A stretch of 64,000 nt of DNA from Chryseobacterium sp. G0186 (GCF_003815675.1 NZ_CP033918.1:2170001-2234000); one strand, 5' to 3'; shown: positions 53,797 to 64,000, counted from the first letter of the stretch. Notes: generated by a model from the sequence alone, not told the origin. A program made the numbers and translations.

Positions 53797-54365
53797 TGAG
53801 AAATACACTAATGATATTAGGAATATTTGCTATGGTTTCCTGTAAAGCACAGCAACAAACCATTCCATTAAATAGCTCTGTCCTTGGTGCTGTTGAAAAT
53901 TCATATTTTAAAGATATGAACAATGAATTAGATTATTATATCGGAACATGGAAAAGCTCCTTTCAAGATAAAACTATTACTTTACAGATATCAAAACAAA
54001 TAAACGTATCAATGAAAGCCTTTGGTAAAAATTTTTATACAGACCGACTATTTACTAGATATGAAATAAAAAAAAATGGAGCAATATTAGAAAATACATT
54101 AAATAAAGATTTCACCAATGATATAGGGCTTTCAATAAGAAGTTTATCCTCTAAAGATGATGGTAATAGTGTTACTTTTCTTTTTTCTGGAGGGAATTGT
54201 AGTGTAGGTATAGGAACGATTATATTAAAAAAAATAAATGCTACACAATTTTCTTGGGGATATTATCCAGGAACTACAACAAGGAATGATAAGAATTGTC
54301 CTCCCAATAAAGACTACACCATCTATCTTCCAGAAACAGAGAACTTAGTGTTTACTAAGCAATAA
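53796..54365 (+). CDS. DUF6705-like lipoprotein, copy 2
   Basis: 189 residues, signal MRNTLMILGIFAMVSCKAQQ with Cys 16. Its start codon overlaps the stop of copy 1 by one base (TAATG). Its N-terminus is identical to that of copy 4 over the first 20 residues. The two copies also share the CSVGIGTI and FSWGYYPGTTT segments. Confidence 0.75.
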   Translation: MRNTLMILGIFAMVSCKAQQQTIPLNSSVLGAVENSYFKDMNNELDYYIGTWKSSFQDKTITLQISKQINVSMKAFGKNFYTDRLFTRYEIKKNGAILENTLNKDFTNDIGLSIRSLSSKDDGNSVTFLFSGGNCSVGIGTIILKKINATQFSWGYYPGTTTRNDKNCPPNKDYTIYLPETENLVFTKQ

Positions 54366-54928
54366 TGAGAAGTAGACTAATCATATTAGGAATATTTACT
54401 GTGTTTTCTTGTAAAGCACAGCAAATGTTGTCACTCAATGCTTCTGTATATAATTCTCCTACAAATTCATATTTCAAAGATATAAATAATGAATTAGATC
54501 CATATATCGGTGTTTGGAAAGCTAGTTTTCAAGGAAAAATAATTTTAATAAAAATAATTAAAGAATTAAAAGTGCCTTTTGAAATGTGGGGTAAAAATAA
54601 TTTCAAAGACAGATTATTAGTAAGGTATGAAATAATAAATAATAATGGTGTAATTTTAGAAAGTTCACTAAATAATAACTTTAATACTAAAGTTAAGTTA
54701 TTAATTGAAGGATCGGAAATAGAGGATGATTTAGTAAAATTAATTTTTGCAGGTGGAAATTGTAGTGTAGGTATAGGTGAAATTATATTAAGAAAAGTTA
54801 ATGGTACTAAAGTTTCATGGAGCTATTATCCGGGAACTACAACAATGAATGATAAGGATTGTCCTCCCAATCTTGACTATACCATCTATCTACCAGAAAC
54901 GGAGAACTTAATTTTTACTAAGCAATAA
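54365..54928 (+). CDS. DUF6705-like lipoprotein, copy 3
   Basis: 187 residues, signal MRSRLIILGIFTVFSCKAQQ. Start overlaps the stop of copy 2 by one base. More diverged in the middle (IILIKIIKELKVPFEMWG) than copies 2 and 4 from each other, and its closing segment reads ENLIFTKQ instead of ENLVFTKQ. Confidence 0.75.
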   Translation: MRSRLIILGIFTVFSCKAQQMLSLNASVYNSPTNSYFKDINNELDPYIGVWKASFQGKIILIKIIKELKVPFEMWGKNNFKDRLLVRYEIINNNGVILESSLNNNFNTKVKLLIEGSEIEDDLVKLIFAGGNCSVGIGEIILRKVNGTKVSWSYYPGTTTMNDKDCPPNLDYTIYLPETENLIFTKQ

Positions 54929-55497
54929 TGAGAAATACACTAATGATATTAGGAATATTTGCTATGGTTTCTTGTAAAGCACAACAGCAAACACTTCCTT
55001 TAAATACTTCTGCACTTGATGCCCCTATAGATTCATACTTTAAAGATCTTAACAATGAATTAGATTATTATACCGGAACATGGAAAGCATCTTTTCAGGA
55101 GAAAACTATAACTCTACAGATATTAAAGAAAATAAAAGAACCAATAAAAGTTTTTAGTAAAAACTTTTATACAGATCAATTATTTGTCAGATATGAAATT
55201 ACAAAAAACGGGGTAATATCCGAAAGTACATTAGATCAAAATTTCACTAACAGTTCCCGTCTTTCAATAGAAAGTGTTTATACACAAGATAATGGAAATA
55301 GCATTACATTACTTTTTTCTGGAGGGAATTGTAGTGTAGGTATAGGAACGATTGTATTAAAAAAAATAAATACTACACAATTTTCTTGGGGATATTATCC
55401 AGGAACTACAACAATGAATGATAAAGATTGCCCTCCCAATCTTGACTATACCATCTATCTACCAGAAACGGAGAACTTAGTGTTTACTAAGCAATAA
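54928..55497 (+). CDS. DUF6705-like lipoprotein, copy 4
   Basis: 189 residues, signal MRNTLMILGIFAMVSCKAQQ. Start overlaps the stop of copy 3 by one base. Nearly a twin of copy 2 in its N-terminal third, but its C-terminal third (TTTMNDKDCPPNLDYTIYLP) follows copy 3, which suggests gene conversion between neighbours. Confidence 0.75.
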   Translation: MRNTLMILGIFAMVSCKAQQQTLPLNTSALDAPIDSYFKDLNNELDYYTGTWKASFQEKTITLQILKKIKEPIKVFSKNFYTDQLFVRYEITKNGVISESTLDQNFTNSSRLSIESVYTQDNGNSITLLFSGGNCSVGIGTIVLKKINTTQFSWGYYPGTTTMNDKDCPPNLDYTIYLPETENLVFTKQ

Positions 55498-56063
55498 TGA
55501 GAAACACACTAATGATATTAGGAATATTTACTGTGTTTTCCTGTAAAGCACAGCAAACGTATCCTCTCAATACATTCCCAGATGATGTTCCCTCTGGTTC
55601 ATATATGAAAGATTTAGCAAATGAACTAACTTCTTTTACAGGAACTTGGGTGGCAAGTTTTAACGGAAAAAATATTACTTTAACCATTACAAAGCAAGAG
55701 CATAAAACATTCAAAATCCCTAAATCAGCGGATTACTATTATCAGGATGTATTGAATGTACATTATATAATAAAAAATTCTAATGGAGTAATACTACAAG
55801 ATAACAGTAATGTTCAAAATGAATATGACAAAAATGCAATAATTAGTATGTATGTTCATAATAATATTGTTAGTTTTTATTATACAGGAACTAATTGTGG
55901 TATTGGTTGGGGCTCCATAAATCTACAGAAAATTAATAATACGCAAATTTCATGGTCCTACGAACCTAATGTCACTGTCCTGACAACAAAGAATTGTTCT
56001 GGAAATACTGATTTAATGATTTATCTCCCAGAAACAAAAGACTTAATTTTTACTAAACAGTAA
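55497..56063 (+). CDS. DUF6705-like lipoprotein, copy 5
   Basis: 188 residues, signal MRNTLMILGIFTVFSCKAQQ. Start overlaps the stop of copy 4 by one base. It shares GSYMKDLANELTSFTGTWV and CGIGWGSINLQKI with copy 1 rather than with copies 2-4, and ends ETKDLIFTKQ. It is the last gene before the shared terminator with katG. Confidence 0.75.
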   Translation: MRNTLMILGIFTVFSCKAQQTYPLNTFPDDVPSGSYMKDLANELTSFTGTWVASFNGKNITLTITKQEHKTFKIPKSADYYYQDVLNVHYIIKNSNGVILQDNSNVQNEYDKNAIISMYVHNNIVSFYYTGTNCGIGWGSINLQKINNTQISWSYEPNVTVLTTKNCSGNTDLMIYLPETKDLIFTKQ

Positions 56064-56110
56064 ATTTTATGACTTTAATAATATAATGGAGGAAATAATA
56101 CATATCATAA

Positions 56111-56143
56111 AAAAAACAGCGTTGATTTTCAACGCTGTTTTTT
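56111..56143. terminator. bidirectional terminator between lipoprotein array and katG
   Basis: AACAGCGTTGA (56115-56125) pairs with TCAACGCTGTT (56129-56139) around TTT, flanked by A and T runs on both sides, so it can end both convergent units. Confidence 0.88.
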
Positions 56144-56162
56144 TATTTTAAAATCATTTTCA

Positions 56163-58445
<2,283 letters not shown>

Positions 58446-58506
58446 TTATTTATTTTATTATATTGATTAATACAGTTTAAGTAATTTCTGTGTGGTAAGA
58501 ACATGA

Positions 58507-58537
58507 CAAACTTACAACGTCTATTCAATAAATACAA
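58507..58537 (-). promoter_or_regulatory. promoter of katG
   Basis: On the minus strand TTG (58535-58537) is followed after 20 bp by TAAGTTTG (58507-58514), a good -33/-7 pair. The predicted start is about 62 nt before the katG ATG. Confidence 0.6.
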
Positions 58538-58559
58538 TCTATTAATAATTATTTCAACG

Positions 58560-58574
58560 ATAGCTAAAAACTAT
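58560..58574. promoter_or_regulatory. ATAG-N7-CTAT motif upstream of katG
   Basis: ATAG, seven bases, CTAT matches half of the four-element OxyR-binding pattern. It lies about 60-73 bp upstream of the predicted katG start. The neighbouring elements do not match, so this is only suggestive. The rest of 58440-58916 shows no gene; a plus-strand frame from 58699 has no conserved feature. Confidence 0.35.
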
Positions 58575-58916
58575 AATTAAATATTTCCGACAGCTTTTGA
58601 GCTAAAGACAAAATTGTGGTATTAAGTTAGTAAAATTTTAAACTCAACTCAGTATATGCTACTCTATTTAGAATAACTCAACGTAAGATTTATTCAAGTT
58701 GAAAGAAAGAATCGGGGGAGATATACATTTTATAAGGGTCAGAAAAAACAACTTAAAAAACAATCATTATATATTAAAAAAAAACACTGCAAGCTTCATC
58801 CAGAAAGGAAATACACAGAATGAGCAAGTTCCTTTCCCTATCTATTCCTTCGATGTAATTCACACTAAAAATTATTTAACTATCTTTATTATTCGCAAAC
58901 ATGAATACCTACTCCC

Positions 58917-59384
58917 ATGAAGAAAATATTAATTGTCATTCTTGTCGCTTTCGTTATCATTCAGTTTTTTCCTATTGATAAAACCAACCCGCGCCCTACA
59001 CCGGGCATGGATTTTTTGAAAATAAAGGATACTCCTGAAAAAGTTGCTAAAATTATCAGAACATCTTGCTATGACTGCCATTCCAATGAAACAGTTTACC
59101 CTTGGTACTCTGGTATTTCACCGGTTTCATGGTTTGTGAAAAATCATATCGATGAAGGCAGAAAACATCTTAATTTTTCTACCTTTGCAGTGTATGAGCC
59201 TCAGAGACAGCTCCGCAAACTGGATGAATGCATAGAGATGATTGAGAAAAAAGAAATGCCTCTTGAGTCTTATTATGTGGGACATCAAAATGCAAAATTA
59301 ACTGATGATCAGCGAGCAGATCTGGTTAAATACTTCAAACAGGTAAAAGAAGACACAGAAAGAAGAATCATGTTTAATAAATAA
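58917..59384 (+). CDS. haem-binding-domain (c-type) protein
   Basis: 155 residues. An N-terminal membrane anchor (MKKILIVILVAFVIIQFF) and the haem attachment site SCYDCHSNETVYPWY (CxxCH, about 52-56) followed by GISPVSWFVKNHIDEGRKHLNFSTF match the Haem_bd family (PF14376-type). The product should face the periplasm with one covalent haem. The next gene, a DCC oxidoreductase, starts 4 bp downstream on the same strand, so both may belong to a redox unit. Confidence 0.87.
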   Translation: MKKILIVILVAFVIIQFFPIDKTNPRPTPGMDFLKIKDTPEKVAKIIRTSCYDCHSNETVYPWYSGISPVSWFVKNHIDEGRKHLNFSTFAVYEPQRQLRKLDECIEMIEKKEMPLESYYVGHQNAKLTDDQRADLVKYFKQVKEDTERRIMFNK

Positions 59385-59388
59385 CATC

Positions 59389-59799
59389 GTGGAAAACTGG
59401 GAAAACAAACATATTGTATTTTTTGACGGCGACTGTGGAGTGTGTAACTTCTGGGTACAATGGATTTTGGAAAGGGATAAAAAAGACAAATTCATGTTTG
59501 CCTCATTACAATCAGATTTTGGGCAGCAATTTTTGTCCGAAAGAGGGTTAGAAACTACAGAATTCAACACCATGTATCTTTGGAAACCCAAACGATACTA
59601 TCTGATTAAATCAAGAGCTGTGCTGCAAATTGCCAACTTATTGGGGGGAGTTTACAAGCTTTCAGCTATTGGTAAAATTATGCCTGCCTATTTGAGTGAC
59701 AAGGTATATGATGTTATTTCCAGAAACAGAATGAAGCTGGCTAATCAAAAATGCTATCTTCCGGATCCGCATCAGAAGAAAAAATTTATTCAAGTGTAA
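59389..59799 (+). CDS. DCC-family thiol-disulfide oxidoreductase
   Basis: 136 residues from a GTG start at 59389. VFFDGDCGVCNFWVQWIL (about 11-28) is the DxxCxxC motif of the DUF393/DCC family, and a second conserved part is YYLIKSRAVLQIANLLGG (about 65-82). Proposed function is disulfide exchange. It follows the haem-protein gene by 4 bp. The GTG start is supported by the spacing and by the absence of an ATG in front of the motif. Confidence 0.88.
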   Translation: MENWENKHIVFFDGDCGVCNFWVQWILERDKKDKFMFASLQSDFGQQFLSERGLETTEFNTMYLWKPKRYYLIKSRAVLQIANLLGGVYKLSAIGKIMPAYLSDKVYDVISRNRMKLANQKCYLPDPHQKKKFIQV

Positions 59800-59846
59800 C
59801 TTAAAAAATGTATGTTTTGGGATGAATAACTTAGTTCAGAAAAATA

Positions 59847-59892
59847 TCATTCCATAGAAATATAACACTTGGTGAAGATTCCTACGGAATGA
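59847..59892. repeat. REP-like imperfect inverted repeat
   Basis: TCATTCCATAG (59847-59857) and CTACGGAATGA (59882-59892) match at ten of eleven positions. The CCTACGGAATGACAAA string is one I recall from Chryseobacterium intergenic repeats. It lies between the DCC gene and the convergent alpha-amylase gene. Confidence 0.5.
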
Positions 59893-59963
59893 CAAAGATG
59901 ATGTATCAATTCTTTGAGCGTAAGGAAATATTTACAATCCGAAACTCATTAATTTCTCATTAC

Positions 59964-61403
59964 TCATAAATTAAGTGACCAAACCGAGTAGCTGTTTGGT
60001 GGACATTGGATTTTCACCCACTTATCCCCTTGTGTGGTTGGATACCAAGTTGAATTTCCGGTAAAGTCCTTGATCTGTTGATTGCTCCAATTGGTTTCCA
60101 CCCAACGTTCCTGCCATTGGGATGATGTATTGATATAAACTACCAGTCCGGGATTCCCGTTATAGCCGTTACGTCTTGCAACATATTCATCATTATCTGT
60201 GTATAAGATAGAGGTGGTTCCCGTAGCTTTGTTATTGTGAATCCAGATCAGGTTATTGAGTTTGTCCTTATTCAGCCATTCTTCATAATCTCTGTAAAAA
60301 ATGGTTGGGTATCCCTCATGGGTTAAAATATAGGCATAGGCCGGCATCTTGTTATAGATCACGTCTGTATCATGATTCGCTACAAAGGTTACGGCTTTAT
60401 ATGGATTTCTTTTCCACATCATATCGTCATTTAAAGCATTAAGATTTCCATTATCAAAAGCTTCATCCATTTTATAGTAGGCCGCAAAATCGAATACGGA
60501 ACTATTGGCATTATTGGCCCACCATTCCAGGGTATTGACATTGGAATCCCACAATTCTCCGACAGAAAACCCTCCTACCTTTGAATTCCAGTTACTGACT
60601 ACCCAAGGGCCGAAACCTTTCACATAATCAAACCTCCAACCATCAAACTTCATTACATTTTTATAATATTTCCCTACAGAATCATCTCTTCCCCACAGCC
60701 AGTCCTGCACATGGGGATTAGCATGGCAGAGGTCCGGAAAGCCGCCAAAGGAACCCTCATCATTATTTCCGTAGGAATTTTTATAAAAGTCATTATAATT
60801 TCTCTGAAATTTTCCGGAAGCCACTCCTGAAAAATTCGTCCAGGTATTTGTTCCTGTGTAAGGATTGGCTTCCGATTGCCCGCCACTGTTATGATTGATG
60901 ACAATATCAGCAAAAACCTGCATATTTTCGGTATGAGCCTTTGTAATTAAGGCTTCCAGTTCTGTTCTTGATCCAAAACGGGTTTCCACACTTCCATTTT
61001 GGTTAAAATTTCCAAAATCATAATAGTCTGTAGGATCATATCCCATGGAATAGGCTCCGTTTTGCGCCTTTGAAGCAGGAGGAAGCCATACTGCCCCGAT
61101 CCCGGCGTTGGACCAAGCCGTCAATTTATCCTTAACGGTATTCCACCAATTTCCTCCATCTGGAACATCCCAATAGAAACCCTGCATCAGAACACTGCCT
61201 CCAGGTCCTGCAATAAACTTGCCCTGTATAGCACCGGATCCTTTTCCTGTACTGAAAGGTCTACCATCATGGTTGGTAACATTTACAATTTTATCGTGTA
61301 CTTCTTCTTTCTGGGAAGGCTCTTTAATGAATTCATCATTGTTCTGACAGGAGCTAACCAATGCCAATCCCAATAGGGAAAGTAAAAATTTAGTTTTTTT
61401 CAT
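59964..61403 (-). CDS. secreted GH13 alpha-amylase (lipoprotein)
   Basis: 479 residues. Lipoprotein signal MKKTKFLLSLLGLALVSSCQ (Cys 19). Glycoside hydrolase 13 motifs: VFADIVINHNSGG (about 159), GWRFDYVKGF (nucleophile Asp about 260), GELWDSN (acid Glu about 280) and FVANHDTDV (about 340). The C-terminal beta domain ends WVKIQCPPNSYSVWSLNL. It hydrolyses alpha-1,4-glucans such as starch, from the cell surface or outside the cell. No susCD-type genes are adjacent. A single gene. Confidence 0.93.
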   Translation of the reverse strand: MKKTKFLLSLLGLALVSSCQNNDEFIKEPSQKEEVHDKIVNVTNHDGRPFSTGKGSGAIQGKFIAGPGGSVLMQGFYWDVPDGGNWWNTVKDKLTAWSNAGIGAVWLPPASKAQNGAYSMGYDPTDYYDFGNFNQNGSVETRFGSRTELEALITKAHTENMQVFADIVINHNSGGQSEANPYTGTNTWTNFSGVASGKFQRNYNDFYKNSYGNNDEGSFGGFPDLCHANPHVQDWLWGRDDSVGKYYKNVMKFDGWRFDYVKGFGPWVVSNWNSKVGGFSVGELWDSNVNTLEWWANNANSSVFDFAAYYKMDEAFDNGNLNALNDDMMWKRNPYKAVTFVANHDTDVIYNKMPAYAYILTHEGYPTIFYRDYEEWLNKDKLNNLIWIHNNKATGTTSILYTDNDEYVARRNGYNGNPGLVVYINTSSQWQERWVETNWSNQQIKDFTGNSTWYPTTQGDKWVKIQCPPNSYSVWSLNL

Positions 61404-61590
61404 CGAAATATTTAATTATCAATCTACTAACCAAGTTACAATTTTATTGAAATCAAATTCAATTTCAAGTGAAATATTTTTACATTTCATAATAAATCAA
61501 CAGAAAACCCTATATAAAGTTTCATTAAAAAATCATAAATTTTTAAGATTGTCGAAACAATTTTTCTTTTAATCCATATATTTGCATACT

Positions 61591-62262
61591 ATGGAATACA
61601 ATACCCAAAAAACTCAGCTTCATATGCCGGAATACGGCAGAATTATACAACAGTTGGTTGAGCGCTGCAAAGAACTTCCTACCCTAGAGGAAAGGAACGA
61701 AATGGCTATGGCAATCATCGATTTTATGGGTCAGAGAAACCCACAACTTCGCGACGAGGAAAATTATAAACATAAACTTTGGGACCATCTTTTTATTCTG
61801 GCAAATTATGATTTGGATGTAGACTCTCCTTATCCGTTTCCTACCAGAGAACAATTGGCAGAAAAGCCTAAAAGAATGGAATATCCAAAACTTCAGGGTG
61901 ATTTTAAATTTTACGGAAAAAGTATTCTTCAATTGATAGAAAAAGCAATAGAACTGGAAACGGGTGACGAAAAAGAAGCACTTATCGAAGTAATTGCCAA
62001 CAATATGAAGAAGTCCTATAATGTTTACAATAAGGAACACGTAACGGATGATGTTATTTTCAGACATCTGAAAGAGCTATCTGAAAACAGGTTGGATCTT
62101 ACAGGAATTGATTCTCTTGAAAAAAGTAAAATCTATTATACCAATAACAACAACCGAAACAACAATAACAGTAACAACAACCGAAACAACAGTAACAGCA
62201 ATAATAACAAGAACCAACCTAACAAAAGGAGGCATAATAACAATCATAAAAACAGAAAATAA
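61591..62262 (+). CDS. DUF4290-domain protein with an Asn-rich tail
   Basis: 223 residues from the ATG at 61591 (MEYNTQKTQLHMPEYGRIIQ). The body (1-180) is the DUF4290 family, with EERNEMAMAIIDFMGQRNPQ (about 37-56) and LWDHLFILANYDLDVD. The last 40 residues are almost only Asn, Arg, Ser and Lys (from about residue 185), encoded by repeated AAC/AAT codons and hence prone to slippage. Its stop overlaps the murA start by one base, a conserved pair in Flavobacteriia. Function unknown. Confidence 0.85.
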   Translation: MEYNTQKTQLHMPEYGRIIQQLVERCKELPTLEERNEMAMAIIDFMGQRNPQLRDEENYKHKLWDHLFILANYDLDVDSPYPFPTREQLAEKPKRMEYPKLQGDFKFYGKSILQLIEKAIELETGDEKEALIEVIANNMKKSYNVYNKEHVTDDVIFRHLKELSENRLDLTGIDSLEKSKIYYTNNNNRNNNNSNNNRNNSNSNNNKNQPNKRRHNNNHKNRK

Positions 62263-63569
62263 TGAGTGGAACATTTCAAATAAGAGGAGGAAAAAGACTG
62301 CAGGGTGAAATCACTCCACAAGGAGCCAAAAATGAGGCTTTACAAATTTTATGTGCGGTATTGCTAACCGATGAGGAAGTAAGGATTAAAAATATCCCGG
62401 ACATTCACGATGTTAACAGACTGATTGAAATTTTGGGAGACTTCGGGGTAAAAATTACAAAAAACGGTCAGGGAGATTATACTTTCAAGGCTGATAAAGT
62501 AAACTTCGACTATGTAAAGTCCAGTGAATTTAAAAAAGACGGTGCAAAACTACGTGGCTCCATTATGTTGATGGGTCCTATGTTGGCTCGTTATGGAGAA
62601 GCTTATATGCCGACTCCGGGCGGTGATAAAATCGGAAGAAGAAGACTGGATACGCATTTCCAGGGATTGGTTGAGCTTGGTGCTGAATTTAATTATGATG
62701 AGGAAGAATATTTCTACTCTTTAAAAGCCAAGGAACTGAGAGGAAAATTCATCCTTTTGGAAGAGGCTTCTGTAACCGGAACAGCTAATATTGTTATGGC
62801 TGCTGTACTGGCAAAAGGAAAAACAAGAATCTACAATGCTGCCTGTGAACCTTATCTTCAGCAATTATGCAAAATGCTGAACAGAATGGGAGCGAATATC
62901 TCAGGAATTGGATCTAACCTTCTTACGATTGAAGGGGTTGAACACTTAAGAGGAACTGAGCATACAATGCTTCCGGATATGGTAGAAATCGGATCATGGA
63001 TTGGTCTTGCCGCCATGACAAAGTCTGAAATCACCATCAAAAATGTAAACTGGAACCAGCTAGGAGTTATTCCAAATACATTCAGAAAACTGGGGATTCA
63101 GCTTGAACAAAGCGGTGATGATATTTATATTCCAGCTCAGGAAAATTATAAAATTCAGAAATTTATTGACGGATCTATCCTTACTATTTCTGATGCGCCT
63201 TGGCCGGGATTCACGCCGGATTTATTATCCATTATCCTGGTAGTGGCTACTCAGGCAAAAGGAAGTATCCTGGTTCACCAGAAAATGTTTGAATCCAGAT
63301 TATTCTTCGTTGATAAATTAATCGATATGGGAGCACAGATTATTTTATGTGATCCGCACAGAGCTACGGTAATCGGATTAAATCATGAAGCTCCGTTAAG
63401 AGGAACAACTATGGTTTCCCCGGATATCAGAGCCGGAAATGCCCTTCTTATTGCAGCGCTTTCTGCGGAAGGAAAATCGATTATCCACAATATTGAACAA
63501 ATTGACAGAGGATATGAAAATATCGATGGAAGACTGAGAGCAATTGGTGCCGATATCGAAAGAATTTAA
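62262..63569 (+). CDS. murA: UDP-N-acetylglucosamine 1-carboxyvinyltransferase
   Basis: 435 residues. PQGAKNEALQILCAVLL (Lys 23, Asn 24), MPTPGGDKIGRRRLDTHFQG (about 117-136), GTANIVMAAVLAKGKT and the closing SPDIRAGNALLIAALSAEG are MurA signatures. It catalyses the first committed step of peptidoglycan synthesis, transferring enolpyruvate from PEP to UDP-GlcNAc. Residue 122 is Asp where E. coli has the fosfomycin-target Cys 115 (GGC replaced by GGD). It is co-translated with the DUF4290 gene and followed by a terminator. Confidence 0.96.
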   Translation: MSGTFQIRGGKRLQGEITPQGAKNEALQILCAVLLTDEEVRIKNIPDIHDVNRLIEILGDFGVKITKNGQGDYTFKADKVNFDYVKSSEFKKDGAKLRGSIMLMGPMLARYGEAYMPTPGGDKIGRRRLDTHFQGLVELGAEFNYDEEEYFYSLKAKELRGKFILLEEASVTGTANIVMAAVLAKGKTRIYNAACEPYLQQLCKMLNRMGANISGIGSNLLTIEGVEHLRGTEHTMLPDMVEIGSWIGLAAMTKSEITIKNVNWNQLGVIPNTFRKLGIQLEQSGDDIYIPAQENYKIQKFIDGSILTISDAPWPGFTPDLLSIILVVATQAKGSILVHQKMFESRLFFVDKLIDMGAQIILCDPHRATVIGLNHEAPLRGTTMVSPDIRAGNALLIAALSAEGKSIIHNIEQIDRGYENIDGRLRAIGADIERI

Positions 63570-63589
63570 ATTTATTTTTATTATTATAG

Positions 63590-63620
63590 AGCGTTCAGAG
63601 TAATCTGAGCGCTTTTTTAT
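63590..63620 (+). terminator. terminator of murA
   Basis: AGCGTTCAGA (63590-63599) pairs with TCTGAGCGCT (63604-63613) with one T-G pair, then a run of six T. It lies 21 bp after the stop. Confidence 0.9.
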
Positions 63621-63750
63621 TTACCATCCCCATCAAAAATTCTTTGAATTTCCCCCCTCCAAAGAAGGGGAATTCTCTCATCTCCAATTGAGATCTTTGT
63701 AAAATCTGAGATTTATAAGATTCAAATAGCTGATCAGTATTTGTCAGTCG

Positions 63751-63996
63751 ATTAAAAAAGTTATCCACAATATGGAATTTTTGATTATTATTTTTAGCAT
63801 ATGTATTTGTGAATTAAAGGTTTAAAAATACTGTTCACAAAGGACATTGGAATAAGTAAGTCTAATTTACAAGATTAAAAAAGTTATCCACAATGTGAAA
63901 TAACCGATTACCATTTTAACCCTATCTATTTGTGAATTAACACATTAAAAATACTGTTCAGGAAAGAGATTGGAATAATTAAGTCTAATTTACAAG
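63751..63996. repeat. 123-bp imperfect tandem repeat with two DnaA-box-like 9-mers
   Basis: Unit 1 (from 63751) and unit 2 (from 63874) share ATTAAAAAAGTTATCCACAA, an ATTTGTGAATTAA string, TTAAAAATACTGTTCA and TAAGTCTAATTTACAAG in order, 123 bp apart. Each unit has TTATCCACA (63761-63769 and 63884-63892), identical to the classical DnaA box. The repeat may continue past the window edge. The preceding part, 63621-63750, shows no gene, only a CCCCCCTCC...GGGG stretch. Confidence 0.8.
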
Positions 63997-64000
63997 AGTA

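Larger units (their letters stand above)
53233..56063 (+). repeat. tandem gene array of five paralogues
   Basis: Each unit is about 565 nt. The junctions are the most conserved DNA: the gene ends and following starts (TTACTAAGCAATAATGAGA) recur near 53785, 54350, 54915 and 55485. This is the pattern expected from unequal crossover or repeated duplication. Confidence 0.85.

Noticed and set aside
58699..58920. Plus-strand 73-aa frame before the haem-protein gene
   Set aside because: No conserved motif, unbalanced composition, and it overlaps the start of the next gene by a few bases only by chance.

Overview
The window is a chromosomal segment of a Flavobacteriia member of the Bacteroidota, most likely Chryseobacterium or a close relative. 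Evidence: AT-rich DNA, TAnnTTTG -7 promoter elements instead of sigma70 boxes, a type IX secretion sorting domain, SCKAQQ-type lipoproteins, DUF6443 RHS proteins and a DUF4290-murA pair. No taxonomic marker such as 16S rRNA is present, so the genus is an inference.

Layout. 1-23.8 kb and 56.1-64 kb are mostly housekeeping. They hold the N-terminus of a TonB-dependent receptor, an ABC-F ATPase, a DUF2235 hydrolase lacking its nucleophile serine, a two-component pair with a membrane partner, aquaporin Z, a LuxE-like acyltransferase, LpxH, QueD, a class C-type serine hydrolase, a thioesterase broken by a stop codon, an OmpH/Skp chaperone, the glyoxylate shunt (isocitrate lyase, malate synthase) with a divergent RamB-like regulator, ComF, Upp and Der. 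On the right come KatG, a haem-binding-domain protein, a DCC oxidoreductase, a secreted alpha-amylase, DUF4290, MurA and a tandem repeat with two DnaA-box-like sequences.

24.0-38.8 kb is an integrated mobilizable island beside tRNA-Gln. A large serine recombinase reads antisense through the tRNA and ends beyond it. The island has its own small regulators and an HUH-type relaxase, and carries two phage-defence modules. One is a Gabija pair (OLD/TOPRIM nuclease GajA and UvrD-like GajB). The other is a retron: a reverse transcriptase with NAxxH, YVDD and ITG motifs in a tight operon with a 78-aa protein, an XRE regulator and two different HNH-type proteins. Upstream of that operon a good TTG-N19-TATATTTG promoter precedes a 397-nt non-coding segment bounded by a perfect 15-bp inverted repeat, the expected layout of a retron msr-msd RNA. 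The combination of retron RT, HTH and two HNH proteins without an ATPase matches no retron architecture I can confidently name, and it is the best candidate here for an undescribed system.

39.7-51.3 kb is an RHS polymorphic-toxin locus: a T9SS-sorted surface protein, a large YD-type protein, and a DUF6443 RHS protein with a variable His-rich nuclease-like C-terminus, followed by an immunity-like gene and a string of small AT-rich orphan genes. 51.9-56.1 kb is a second, differently built cassette: a lipoprotein with a JAMM-like metal motif followed by five tandem, 1-nt-overlapping paralogous small lipoproteins. A short PxDVGEVV motif is shared by the RHS toxin and the JAMM lipoprotein at the start of their variable C-termini, which suggests the two belong to one exchangeable toxin repertoire.
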